Both the position numbers and the translations under genes were made by a program. A DNA stretch of 64,000 bases. Source: G963665545 sp963665545 (GTDB lineage: Bacteria; Pseudomonadota; Gammaproteobacteria; Xanthomonadales; SZUA-36). Of the stretch, positions 53,877 to 63,266 are shown one piece after another. Numbering within the stretch: the first letter of the stretch is position 1; each line of letters begins with the position of its first letter. The stretch is from the NCBI GenBank assembly GCA_963665545.2, contig CAXXKZ010000011.1, positions 310,001-374,000 on the forward strand, read 5' to 3'. The notes beneath the pieces were generated by a model. That model searched no databases and had not been told where the DNA came from. It saw only the letters and a list, made by a program, of their open reading frames with translations.

Positions 53877-55166
53877 TCACTCCTTAACGATTGCACCGCC
53901 TTTCATGACGAAACTGACGCGTACAGTGGCGGTGATGTCCTGGACCGGGTTGTCGGGCATTGCGACGATATCGGCCAGCTTGCCGGGCGCGATGCTGCCG
54001 ATCTGCGAATCCTGGCCCAACATTTCCGCGGAAACGATGTTGCCGGCGCGCAATGCCATCCATACATCACCTGTGGCATCGGCCAGCAGTGCAAATTCCT
54101 CAACGGCATCGGCGATGACCGAGGGATCAAAAATGGTGTCGGAGCCTAGCGCGATCTTGACACCCATCTCATGCGCCATCGCGGTGTTCTGCTTCAGCAT
54201 CCCGATCATCGGCGCCATGGCGCCGGCCAGATGCTCTTCCAGGAACATGCCGTCACTGAGCTTGAAGCCGGGCTCCTGCCGCGCGATATAGTCAATGATC
54301 CAGATTGTCGGCACGTAGTAGACATCGTTGTCCACCATGGACTGGAGAACTTCGCCATCGGTAATGAAGGCGTGCTCGATGCTGTCCACGCCAGCGGCAA
54401 TGGCCTTCCTGGCCGCCTTGTGTTCCGGGTCCATGGTCACATGTTGGGTGACTTTCTTACCGAGCCGGTGTGCCTCTTCGACGACCGCGCGCAGGTCTTG
54501 CTCGGTGACGCCCACGCCGAAGGCGTCGCTGAGCTTGATCCAGTCCGCACCGTAAGTGATTTCCCGCGCGGTGATTTGACGCATTTCGACCGGCCCCGTC
54601 CCCTGGACGATGAACAAGTTCTGATTGAGACCCCTCGCTTCGGGGTCACCTGTATTGGTGCCCAGCAGATTCGGGTTGCCCCGGCCCTGTATGCCATGGG
54701 GCGCCACAAAGATTCGCGGGCCCACGTGTTCGCCGCTGTTGATGGCGTTACGCAGATCGATGGTCTCGAAGTGCCGGTCGAAGCCCAGGGTGCGGATCGT
54801 GGTAAAGCCGCGATCCAGCATGGCCTGCGCGGCTGCCAGGCTGCGCAGCGCCCGCCAGCTCCCCGAACGACTGAACGTAAACGGATTCGACGTCACGCCG
54901 CCGTCGTGGACCAGGTGCACATGCATATCCATGAATCCCGGGCTGCAGGTATGGTCGGTCAGGTCGATCACGGTCGCACCACTCGGAATGTCGCCGCCGA
55001 CGGACTCGATCGCTTCGCCGCGGACGACGATGTTGGTGTTGCCGATCACCGACTGGTTTTCGACGTCGAGCAATGTCCCGCATCTAAGGGCGATGGCTTC
55101 CTGCGCTGCGAGCGAACCGTTCAGGGCAGTGGCAAGGACCGCGGTCACAATGATGTTGGCTTTCAT
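53877..55166 (-). CDS. secreted imidazolonepropionase-like amidohydrolase A
   Basis: The 429-residue protein has a signal peptide (VTAVLATALNGSLAA). The amidohydrolase domain has His82 and His84 in FMDMHVHL, the carbamylated-lysine motif ADWIKLSDAFG, VTQHVTMDPEH, VDSIEHAFITDG, and the acid in IALGSDTIFDPS. The last part has GSIAPGKLADIVAMPDNPVQD. Relatives include Xaa-Pro and Xaa-Arg carboxypeptidases and cyclic dipeptide hydrolases. It shares long near-identical stretches with the gene at 56,153. Confidence 0.85.
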   Translation of the reverse strand: MKANIIVTAVLATALNGSLAAQEAIALRCGTLLDVENQSVIGNTNIVVRGEAIESVGGDIPSGATVIDLTDHTCSPGFMDMHVHLVHDGGVTSNPFTFSRSGSWRALRSLAAAQAMLDRGFTTIRTLGFDRHFETIDLRNAINSGEHVGPRIFVAPHGIQGRGNPNLLGTNTGDPEARGLNQNLFIVQGTGPVEMRQITAREITYGADWIKLSDAFGVGVTEQDLRAVVEEAHRLGKKVTQHVTMDPEHKAARKAIAAGVDSIEHAFITDGEVLQSMVDNDVYYVPTIWIIDYIARQEPGFKLSDGMFLEEHLAGAMAPMIGMLKQNTAMAHEMGVKIALGSDTIFDPSVIADAVEEFALLADATGDVWMALRAGNIVSAEMLGQDSQIGSIAPGKLADIVAMPDNPVQDITATVRVSFVMKGGAIVKE

Positions 55167-55175
55167 GTTCAGTTC

Positions 55176-56144
55176 CTACTCCTTGTAGATGAATATCAAT
55201 CCGTCGCTGAGGGTCAAGGGCACGACTGTGCCATGGTCCTTGTCCCGATAAATTCGCATTTCCAGGCCCAACGACGGGTATTGCCTCAGTTGAAGATTTT
55301 CGGCGAGCAGCAACGGATTCGATACCAATCGCTGTGAGGCCCCGAAAACGCTCATCGGCTCGACATCCCCCGCCGCAATGAAGATTCGCGCATCCATGTC
55401 GTCGAATTGCTTCGCATATTCGGCTTCCTTCACCAACGCGTATCCGTCGGTCCCACTGCCGATGATGAAGCGCTTAAATGCGCCGGGGCGCTCGAATACA
55501 GCGCGACTGGTGAACCCACCCCCCGCCGAATGCCCGAACAGGGCGTGGTCATCGGCCATGCGGTATTTCTCCGCCAGGGCGGGCCGCACATTGTCCACCA
55601 GGAAGCGGAAGAATTCGTCACCACGTGAGACCCTGAATATCGCATTGGGATCGTCGCCCATCGTCGGTTTCATGACCTCCAGGGCCGGACCGGTAAATAA
55701 CTCGGAGTCCTTGTAGAACAGGTCCACCGTGCGCTTGCGAATGAATTCCGCAAACGTGTCGGTGTGGCGTCCACCGACGCTGACCAGGATGAGCTCCGGA
55801 ATCTTGTCCACCGAATAGGCGCTGGCCATGGAGATGATCATGGGCAGGTGATACGCACCATCGGTAATCCACAGCACCGGGTAGGTCTTTTCGGGTTTCG
55901 AGTGATAACTGCGGGGCAACACGACGAGAATTTCGTGATCCCATTCGAATCCTTCAGCCTGCATATAGATCGGTGGTTCCGGGCGGACGGCATACGGGTA
56001 GCTCATGAATTCCGGCGCCTGAGCCTGGGCAGGGGCCTCGTCCGGGGCGCTGTCGTCACCCATCGAAGTCGATGCCAGGCCAATCGACAAAACAAACGCG
56101 ATCAGTCGGCCGAGTGTGATTGTTCGTTTCTCTTTCAAATCCAT
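55176..56144 (-). CDS. secreted IroE-like esterase 4
   Basis: The 322-residue protein has a signal sequence (LGRLIAFVLSIGLASTS). The core shows FEWDHEILVVLPRSYHSK, YPVLWITDGAYHLPM, the serine in ALFGHSAGGGFTSR, and KDHGTVVPLTLSDG with the His. It lies nine bases after amidohydrolase B and is followed by amidohydrolase A, so the amidohydrolase and esterase genes alternate. Highly similar in layout to 24,786 and 59,002. Confidence 0.82.
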   Translation of the reverse strand: MDLKEKRTITLGRLIAFVLSIGLASTSMGDDSAPDEAPAQAQAPEFMSYPYAVRPEPPIYMQAEGFEWDHEILVVLPRSYHSKPEKTYPVLWITDGAYHLPMIISMASAYSVDKIPELILVSVGGRHTDTFAEFIRKRTVDLFYKDSELFTGPALEVMKPTMGDDPNAIFRVSRGDEFFRFLVDNVRPALAEKYRMADDHALFGHSAGGGFTSRAVFERPGAFKRFIIGSGTDGYALVKEAEYAKQFDDMDARIFIAAGDVEPMSVFGASQRLVSNPLLLAENLQLRQYPSLGLEMRIYRDKDHGTVVPLTLSDGLIFIYKE

Positions 56145-56152
56145 ATTCCTCT

Positions 56153-57430
56153 TTACTGGCGGATGATTTTTCCGCCCTTCATGACGAAACTGACTCGCTC
56201 CGTCGCGGTGATGTCCTCCACCGGGTTGTCCGGCATGGCGACGATATCGGCGTACTTGCCTGCCGTGATGCTGCCGAGCTGGGTTTCCATACCCAGCATC
56301 TCGGCGCTGTTGATCGTTCCTGCCTGCAGCGCAACCCAGTTGTCGCCGCCCAGAGCTTCGGAGAGCAGGCGGAACTCCCTGGTTGTCAACGGGACGGTGT
56401 CAGATTCACTGATAAAGTCTGTCCCCAGCACGAGTTTGATGCCGGCCTTGTGGGCGGCCGCTGTATTGTCTTTCATGTGCTGCGTAAACCCCACCATCAT
56501 GGATACCATCTCAGCCGAAACCGGAGAGTCCGGTGTGAGCTCGGTTCCAGGTTCCAACTGGCTGATAAATTCCCCGATCCAGATGGTCGGCACCAGAAAT
56601 ACACCGTCCCGCGCCATCTTTGCCAACAACTCCGGATCATTGAAAAGGGCATGCTCGACGCTGTCCACGCCCGCCTCGACGGCCTGCTTGACCATCTCCA
56701 GGTCTCCACCCGACTGGGTCGTCACCCTGGCGCCCATGCGATGGGCCTGGTCGACAATGGCTTTCATCTCCTCCAGGGTCAGGCCGCCATGCTGCGCATC
56801 GATCAGCTTGATCCAGTCACCGCCGTGCCGGATTTCCTTGGCCGCTGCGCGCCGGGCTTCAACCACCCCGACCACGTTCATGATGTACGCGTCATCGGGC
56901 GGCCGGACGCCTTCGGGATCGATGGCCGTTTGCGGATGGACGCCACCGTCCCCAGCGATGCCCTTCGGAGCGACGAACATTCGCGGTCCATCGAACTCGC
57001 CCCGGTTGATGGCGTCGCGCACCTCGACGGTTTCGAAGTAACGATCGAATCCCCCGGTACTGCGCAAAGTGGTAAAGCCGACATTCAGGTAAGCCTGAGC
57101 GTTGCGCAGCGTTTTCAGGGCGCGCCAGGCGCTGGAGCGTTGGTAGACCAGGTGACTTATGCCGGATTCATGGGCCAGGTGCACGTGCATGTCCATGAAG
57201 CCCGGGCTGCAGGTGTGGTCGCTGAGGTCGATCACGGCCGCACCACTGGGAACGTCGCCACCGACCGATTCGATCGACTCGCCACGCACGACGATGGTCG
57301 TGTCTTCGATCACCACCTGGTTTTCGACGTCCAGCACCTGGCCGCAGTCGAGAACGGTCACCGCCTGCGCCGCCAGTGATGTACTGATGAAGGCAGCACT
57401 GAGCGCCACCAATGAAGTCAGGGTTTTCAT
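56153..57430 (-). CDS. secreted imidazolonepropionase-like amidohydrolase B
   Basis: The 425-residue protein has a signal peptide (LVALSAAFISTSLAA) and the same features as amidohydrolase A: His82 and His84 in FMDMHVHL, GDWIKLIDAQHG, VDSVEHALFND, LVLGTDFISESD, and GSITAGKYADIVAMPDNP. The N-terminal 90 residues differ from A at only a fraction of positions. The two are tandem paralogues separated by an esterase gene. Confidence 0.85.
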   Translation of the reverse strand: MKTLTSLVALSAAFISTSLAAQAVTVLDCGQVLDVENQVVIEDTTIVVRGESIESVGGDVPSGAAVIDLSDHTCSPGFMDMHVHLAHESGISHLVYQRSSAWRALKTLRNAQAYLNVGFTTLRSTGGFDRYFETVEVRDAINRGEFDGPRMFVAPKGIAGDGGVHPQTAIDPEGVRPPDDAYIMNVVGVVEARRAAAKEIRHGGDWIKLIDAQHGGLTLEEMKAIVDQAHRMGARVTTQSGGDLEMVKQAVEAGVDSVEHALFNDPELLAKMARDGVFLVPTIWIGEFISQLEPGTELTPDSPVSAEMVSMMVGFTQHMKDNTAAAHKAGIKLVLGTDFISESDTVPLTTREFRLLSEALGGDNWVALQAGTINSAEMLGMETQLGSITAGKYADIVAMPDNPVEDITATERVSFVMKGGKIIRQ

Positions 57431-57448
57431 ATGAATATTCCCTATTTG

Positions 57449-58978
57449 TTATTCCGTCAGGTATCGGGCAGGTTCGAACGAACTGACCTCGTCGACGAAC
57501 ATGATCGAGTCGAAAAAGCGTTTCGGAATCGGAAGGTCAGGCGGCTCACCCAGACGCGCCATCGTGGGGTAGTTGGTGAACGTGTCGTGCCATAGGGTCA
57601 CGAAGTAGTCGTAGACCGGGCCGGACTCAGGCAATTCCGCCAGCGGCAGGAAATACCTTGGAACACCAATCGACGCGAGCGCGGCCTGGACCGATGGCGG
57701 CTGCGCAGGACCGATCGGTGTCGGTTTGGCGTCGGGTGTCCATGGGAAAACGTGCTCTCCACGATTGGAGAAGAATCCCATGGCGTGGTATTGCTCGCCG
57801 AGCATGGAATCGAGAAAGTAGCCCGCCGGATAGGTCCAGATGCGCAGTCCGCTGGGCAGCACCGCGCGACCAACGGCATTATCCTTGCTGAACACCGAAC
57901 CCTGATCCACGGCCGCCTCGGCCGCGCGCTCACGTTCTGCAACATACATGCGGATTTCGGGGGTCCGTTGGATGTGGACATTGGCGGCATGGTAGGCGAG
58001 GCGTGAATTCGCACCTTCCCGTTCCAGAATCCAGATCAGGTTTTCGGCCATCAGCCCATCGCGCCCGCCCGAGAACAGGTACTGGCGCATCGGATCACTC
58101 TCGACCTCCTCGACCGGCTCGGCTCCCTGCGGCAGAAAGGCCAGAGAATCGAGGAAAGCCTTCGTCTGCTGGTAGTTGATCAGGATGCGAAGCGCCCAGT
58201 CGTAGTCGTCAAGTGCCGAAGTCTCCAGATAACGCATGCGGAGCGACTTCATCCGCCGGACCGCCTTGTTGAGCAGCAACTCCAGTTGGTCGCGCTGGGC
58301 CGCGGGTAGAGCCTGGTATAGGAGCGTGGATGCGAGCGCATCTGAAAGTGAGTCACCTGCCTGTGCAGAAAAGGCTCTGACGATCGGCTTGATCCTCAAA
58401 CCCCAGGTCGACGCATAGTAGGGATCGACGCTTTCCATATAGTCCAGCACAAAGTCCAGCGACGGCAGCCAGCTGCCCCGCACCCCGACCCAGTCGTTGC
58501 CGTAAAAACGGATCTGTTCGTCTGCCGGTCTGTTGGTATTCCAGTGCCTCAGCCATTCGATCAGGTCGATGGTTTCCTGATGCTGCCAGGCGATAAAGCT
58601 CAGCCCGTCGCGCCAGGAAACCTCATCGGTACGGCCTAAAACATAGTCGTAAATCGGCTTCGATTCGGCGAGACCGGTCTCCAGCACCACCGCCGAGATG
58701 TGGCCGCGGCGCACGAGGAACTGCACGATGCGGTTCCGCATCGTGTGGAACTGGCGGATGTTGTGGTGCCCTTCCCCCAATGCGATGACGCGCGCATCGC
58801 CGACGATTCCCAGCACGGATTCCAGATCGCGTTCATCGCCAACGACTTCCGTTTCCGCGAAGGGAATAGCGTGTTCAGCGATCCAGCGAGTGACGACCTC
58901 CGGGGTGGTGCCGGTTTGTTCAGCCCACGCCGGCCCGGCAACGATCAGTAGCAGTACAAGAGAGATTAATTGCGTCAT
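57449..58978 (-). CDS. secreted erythromycin-esterase-like protein
   Basis: The 509-residue protein has a signal peptide (LISLVLLLIVAGPAWA). The erythromycin esterase/succinoglycan-synthesis domain shows RVIALGEGHHNIRQFHTM (the catalytic LGExxHG-like site), AVVLETGLAESKPIYDYV, IRFYGNDWVGV, and SRLAYHAANVHIQRTP with the late His. True EreA/EreB enzymes open the macrolactone ring and are cytoplasmic, so a secreted relative may act on a different ester. I chose the ATG at 58,978, directly before the signal peptide. It follows esterase 5 and precedes amidohydrolase B. Confidence 0.8.
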   Translation of the reverse strand: MTQLISLVLLLIVAGPAWAEQTGTTPEVVTRWIAEHAIPFAETEVVGDERDLESVLGIVGDARVIALGEGHHNIRQFHTMRNRIVQFLVRRGHISAVVLETGLAESKPIYDYVLGRTDEVSWRDGLSFIAWQHQETIDLIEWLRHWNTNRPADEQIRFYGNDWVGVRGSWLPSLDFVLDYMESVDPYYASTWGLRIKPIVRAFSAQAGDSLSDALASTLLYQALPAAQRDQLELLLNKAVRRMKSLRMRYLETSALDDYDWALRILINYQQTKAFLDSLAFLPQGAEPVEEVESDPMRQYLFSGGRDGLMAENLIWILEREGANSRLAYHAANVHIQRTPEIRMYVAERERAAEAAVDQGSVFSKDNAVGRAVLPSGLRIWTYPAGYFLDSMLGEQYHAMGFFSNRGEHVFPWTPDAKPTPIGPAQPPSVQAALASIGVPRYFLPLAELPESGPVYDYFVTLWHDTFTNYPTMARLGEPPDLPIPKRFFDSIMFVDEVSSFEPARYLTE

Positions 58979-59001
58979 TCGCTTCAAGAACCGGACACGA
59001 C

Positions 59002-59961
59002 TCACCAGGGCATCGGATAGAGTGTTTTGGCTTCCTCGGCGAATACCGTCCGCAGTCCATCGCTGACGATTCTGGGAATCAACGTAATGTGATCCTCTGC
59101 CGTGTACAGCCGCCCTGTGAGTTTCAGGGACGGGTACTCTCGCAACACGATGTTTTCCACCAGCAGCGCGGAGCGGCTGATGATGCGCTGGGCGGCCATC
59201 CCCTTGTTGGTCCACTCCAGACTACCCAGGGCGACGAAAACGATCTTGTCCAAATCATCGTGGCTCGCAGCGTATTCGGCTTCCAGTTGAAGGGTTTTGC
59301 CATCGGCGCCGCTGCCGAGGATGTAGCGATCGAACGCGTCGGGACGCGTGAACAGAATCCGGCTGCCAAACGCGGCCCCAGCCGAATGGCCCAGGTAGGT
59401 GTGGTCATCGGCCATACGATATTTGGCCTGGAGCGCCGGACGGACCGTATCGACCAGGAATGCCAGGAATGCATCGCCCTTGGTGGCCGCAAATATGTCG
59501 CCAGGATCGGCGCCAAACAGCTTCTTCATATAGTTCGTCGCGACCTCATCGCCGGTCAGACCGCTGCCCGGGACGAAGAAATCGGCCGTTCGCTTGCCGA
59601 CACCGGCCATACCTTCCTCGCGCGGATGGCCAACACCGACCACGATCAGTTCGGGAATTCGCTCTCCCATCGCGTAAAAGCTGACGGTTCCGACCACCAG
59701 GTCATAGAACATGGCGCCGTCGCTGACCCAAAGCACCGGGTAGCGCTTGTCAGGATTGGCAGCGTAAGACGCTGGTACTGACACCAAAATGCGGTGGTCA
59801 TAATCAAAACCCTCAGCCCGCATGTCGAGTTTTTCGGCCAGCGACATCGCATAGTGGGAACCGGGGGCGGATAGTTGCGTGGCTGTGGCGCGCTTCGGTG
59901 CCTCGTCGGCCGCCAACCAGGCTGAGGCCGTCAATGTGAGAATGCCAATTACAGGCGTCAA
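59002..59961 (-). CDS. secreted IroE-like esterase 5
   Basis: The 319-residue protein has a short signal sequence (VIGILTLTASAWLAA). The core has FDYDHRILVSVPASYAAN, YPVLWVSDGAMFYDL, the serine in TYLGHSAGAAFGSR (one Gly of the usual SxGG changed to Ala), and AEDHITLIPRIVSDG with the His. A 136-base gap separates it from the TonB receptor gene upstream, in which no clear hairpin is seen. First hydrolase gene after that receptor. Confidence 0.8.
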   Translation of the reverse strand: MTPVIGILTLTASAWLAADEAPKRATATQLSAPGSHYAMSLAEKLDMRAEGFDYDHRILVSVPASYAANPDKRYPVLWVSDGAMFYDLVVGTVSFYAMGERIPELIVVGVGHPREEGMAGVGKRTADFFVPGSGLTGDEVATNYMKKLFGADPGDIFAATKGDAFLAFLVDTVRPALQAKYRMADDHTYLGHSAGAAFGSRILFTRPDAFDRYILGSGADGKTLQLEAEYAASHDDLDKIVFVALGSLEWTNKGMAAQRIISRSALLVENIVLREYPSLKLTGRLYTAEDHITLIPRIVSDGLRTVFAEEAKTLYPMPW

Positions 59962-60097
59962 AATCTGTCCATTTCAGATGCTCCAGGGAACGCGTTCGAT
60001 GGTTACAGTAGAGGTGACGAAATACCACCTCTGGGACTCAGCGATTGGTGGGCGGCTCCAACCGATTGGGCTGGAGCCGCCTGGTATGGCCGGTGGC

Positions 60098-62208
60098 TCA
60101 GTTGTAGTCGAAAGTGACCTCAAAACCGATCTGGCGCGGATAATCCTGTGTGAAAGTGTGAAGGCCACCCGTGGGCGTCTGAGAATAGATGGCGCCGTTT
60201 TCGTTCAGCAGGTTGGTGCCATAGACATAGATGCCCATGCGCTCGTTGTAGAAACCGAACCGCGCGCGCAACAGATCGCGTTTATCGCCCTCGGCATCGG
60301 TGCCGAATTGCCCGAGCTGCGCATCGAGATGACTGAAGCCGACCATCGCCTGCCCCCACCAGTTGTCGAAGGCCTGCCAGGTGTGGTTGGCGGTCAGCGC
60401 CAGGGTCCAGTCAGGTGTGAACGGCCGTGGATCACCGTCCTGTACGCCCACGACCGGCCCCAGGGTCGGATCGACATTCTTGTATTCGGAATTGTTCCAA
60501 TTCCCGTTGGCCGTGAAGGTTAAGCCTTCCACCGATGCCGGTGACCAGGACAAGGTCACGTCGATGCCGGTGATCTCGGCGTCGGAAAACTGGTAGGTCT
60601 GAAACAGGCCAAAAAACGGAATGGCCTGGCGGACATCCTTCCAGTCCTGGTAGTAAAGAGCGATATCCAGGGACGCCTGCCCATCGGCAAATACCTGTTT
60701 GGTGCCCAGCTCGTAGCTCCAGATGGAGTCCGAATCAATCGAAAGTTCGCAAGGTAGTCCTCCAATGCCGGCATGCAGGCCGAGGCAGAAGAAGGGGTCG
60801 TTGAACACCCCGCTGCGGAAGTCCTTGGCGATGTTGAGGTAATAAGTCGAGGTATCTGAAGGCAGCCAGGACAGATTGAACCGCGGATTGGTGCTGGTGA
60901 ATTTTTCTTCCTGCGCCAGGCTGGCGTCATTGGAGCTGAATACGCTGCGCTTGTCTTCAAAGTAACGCACGCCGACCAACGGAATCAGGGTCCCGTCCAT
61001 CAATGCCCAGGAAGCTTCGCCAAAAAACGAGATGGATTCCGACGTGATTCCTGTCGTGGAGTTCGGAATGATGTCTTGGGCATTGCTTGATACGGCAGAC
61101 GTCGAGTCCGAATCGTAGTAATACACACCCACCAACCACTGAAAGATGGAGTCGCCGGTGGAGACCAGACGGGTCTCGTTACTGATTGTGTCCGACTGGG
61201 TGGCGGCCAGGAATTCAATAACTCCGCCGGGGGCTGGCGGAAACGGCAGATTGATGGCGTAATCATTCTTGAGGTCTATGCCTGTGAACGTGCTGTTGAG
61301 CTGGGCGAACCCAAAGTCGTATTCCAGCGTCCCGGCCCAGATGTCGTACTTCACATCGTTGAAATCGCCCGGAAAGCTGGTTGTGACCGGTGGGTCGGTC
61401 GTTACCAGCAGGGTGCCGCCGTCCTGGTCAGCCCGGCTTTGCATGTAGCTCAGTCGAAACCTCAGGCTGTCGGTGGCTTCCCAGCTCAAATGCCACGAAA
61501 GTTCTGCGTCATCGCATCGCCTTGGTTTTCGTTGCCGAATACGTCTTCGGTGTATCCACCGACTTCCTGATGGCTGCCTACGACTCGGAGAGCAACTGAT
61601 TCGCCGAGCGGAATGTTCAGGGCCGCATCGCCATACCATCCCGGATCACCGCCATCGGTCCACGAGTACGACCCGCGCGCATGGGCTTCGAACCGTTCGG
61701 GGTTGGGTTTGTTGGTCACGTAGCGAACGGTGCCCCCCATGTTGCCGTTGCCGTACAGCGTGCTCTGTGGCCCGCGCAAGACTTCCACGCGCTCCATGTC
61801 AAAGGTGTTTCCAATCGGCGCAAACCCGCCACCGATGGTAAAAAATGGGGAATCATCGATGTAGTAACCGACCGGCGCGTCACCCGAGCTGCCGCCCGTG
61901 CCGCGAATCTGGTAGGTGCGCTGACCGACTGTCAGGCCGATCATCTCCGACGCCCCGGGCACGAAGGTCATCAGTTCGCCCAGGTCACGGATGGCCGCGG
62001 CCTGTAGCGATGCATTGTCGAAGGCCTGACGGGAAAGCGGAATTTCCTGCAGGGTCTGTTCGCGCTTGGTTGCGGTTACCATTACTTCTTCGAGAAGGGC
62101 GCTGTCGGCATCATCGCTTTGAGCCAACACCGAACCGCTGAGCGGGACGAGTGACAGTGCGGCGATCAGCGCCGCCAGTTTTCTGTCCGTGTAAGTTGAT
62201 TTACTCAT
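60098..62208 (-). pseudogene. TonB-dependent receptor with a single-base frameshift
   Basis: The 5' frame gives a signal peptide (AALIAALSLVPLSGSVLAQ), EEVMVTATKREQTLQEIP, a plug with RTYQIRGTGGSSGDAPVG, VEVLRGPQSTLYGNGNMGG, and the first barrel strands to DAMTQNFRGI, then TGA at 61,486. One base earlier in the other frame the protein continues HLSWEATDSLRFRLSY through the full barrel, ending with GFEVTFDYN. One missing base near 61,492-61,494 (GGC where GGCC would fit) explains it. Otherwise the gene of about 700 codons looks complete. The substrate is not known; it heads the hydrolase series at 49,000-60,000. Confidence 0.8.
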
Positions 62209-62361
62209 GAATCGTTCTCCGAATGTTAGGAGTCGTGGATATACTGTGCGTTAGATACTTTAATGGGTTTGTCTCCCCATTATTTCCGGTATACCACCGA
62301 TTTTTTCCGATAAATGACAATTTCGGGTCCGCCTCTTCTCCTTGAACAGGCCGTTTAAAAA

Positions 62362-62410
62362 GGGGTCGGATAAATTTTGCCCTTTTTAGCAATCAAACGT
62401 ATCCGGCCCC
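62362..62410. repeat. REP-like inverted repeat
   Basis: GGGGTCGGATA at 62,362-62,372 pairs with TATCCGGCCCC at 62,400-62,410 with one mismatch. TTAGCAATCAAA occurs at 62,387-62,398 and again at 62,418-62,429. The area 62,209-62,361 is an AT-richer leader upstream of the TonB receptor gene. Confidence 0.6.
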
Positions 62411-62432
62411 TATTTCCTTAGCAATCAAAGCA

Positions 62433-62919
62433 ACGCATCCCTGTCCCTGTGGATTCCATGGGGACAACGGTGGCCGGTGCCAGTGTTCGTCCGAACAGGT
62501 CAATCGTTACAGGGGTAAGATTTCAGGCCCATTATTGGATCGGATCGACCTGCACCTCGAGGTCAACCGGCCGTCACGAGCCGTTATTAACGGTCATGGC
62601 ATAAAACCCGAAGACAGTGCCACGGTGGGGGAGCGGGTTGTCGCAACCTGCCAACGCCAGATCGAGCGCAGTGGCGTACCCAATGCCCAGTTGAGCAAAT
62701 ACCCAGGTAAGGAAAATCTGCCGGCTTACGCTATCCCTTGAGGATTTTCTCGAATCCGTGGCCGAAAAGATGAACCTCTCGCCCCGTGCTTGCCAACGTA
62801 TTCTCAAAGTATCCCGCACCCTGGCCGACATGGATAGAAGTGAAGCAATTCAGGGGAAGCCCCGCGGTCGCAAAGATTTTGCTGAAATGCTTGGTGCGTT
62901 TGCTGTCAGTTTTACTTGA
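62433..62919 (+). pseudogene. comM/yifB (Mg-chelatase-like ATPase) C-terminal remnant
   Basis: Reading from 62,433 gives THPCPCGFHGDNGGRCQCS, then EQVNRYRGKISGPLLDRID and LHLEV, then VATCQRQIERSGVPNAQLS, ending in a stop at 62,741. This is the cysteine-rich and sensor region of ComM. A second frame from 62,737 gives LEDFLESVAEKMNLSPRACQ and RILKVSRTLADMDRSEAIQ, the ComM C-terminal domain, ending at 62,919. The ATPase Walker region is absent. The gene, which aids natural transformation, is broken by truncation at the 5' side and a frameshift. A Phd-ParE pair follows directly. Confidence 0.72.
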
Positions 62920-62938
62920 CCTATTATTTATACTGAAG

Positions 62939-62967
62939 TACATATTATATGTATAATACATATTATT
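62939..62967. promoter_or_regulatory. Phd/ParE operator region
   Basis: TACATATTATATGTA at 62,939-62,953 is a perfect palindrome, and TACATATTATT repeats the half site at 62,957-62,967. It sits just upstream of a strong AGGAGGT ribosome site and the antitoxin ATG, as expected for an autoregulated toxin-antitoxin operator. Confidence 0.65.
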
Positions 62968-62981
62968 TAGGAGGTATTGAA

Positions 62982-63263
62982 ATGAAGAGAATTGCAGCTA
63001 AAGAGGCCGTGAGAGGTTTTAGCAAGCTTATGGCTGATGCTCAGAGCGAGCCTGTGACCATTGAAAAGAACGGTAGACCCGTGGCTGTGGTGTATTCCTA
63101 TGAGGAAGCCCAGCGCATGGAGGAACTGAAAGAGGCAGAATTTGAAGCCTTTATTCAGGAAGGTATCAAAGCAGCTGATGAAGGGCACATAGAGCCAGTG
63201 ACACCAGAGCTTATGAATGAGTTGATAGAGAACGGTATCAAGCGCGCTAACGAAAGAAAATAA
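62982..63263 (+). CDS. Phd/YefM-type antitoxin
   Basis: The 93-residue protein has AAKEAVRGFSKLMADAQSE and VTIEKNGRPVAVVYSYEEA, the typical Phd/YefM DNA-binding fold, then an acidic, unstructured C-terminal half (EGHIEPVTPELMNELIENG) that would cap the toxin. The ATG at 62,982 follows AGGAGGT at 62,969-62,975 with good spacing. The toxin starts three bases after its stop. Confidence 0.9.
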   Translation: MKRIAAKEAVRGFSKLMADAQSEPVTIEKNGRPVAVVYSYEEAQRMEELKEAEFEAFIQEGIKAADEGHIEPVTPELMNELIENGIKRANERK

Positions 63264-63266
63264 CCA

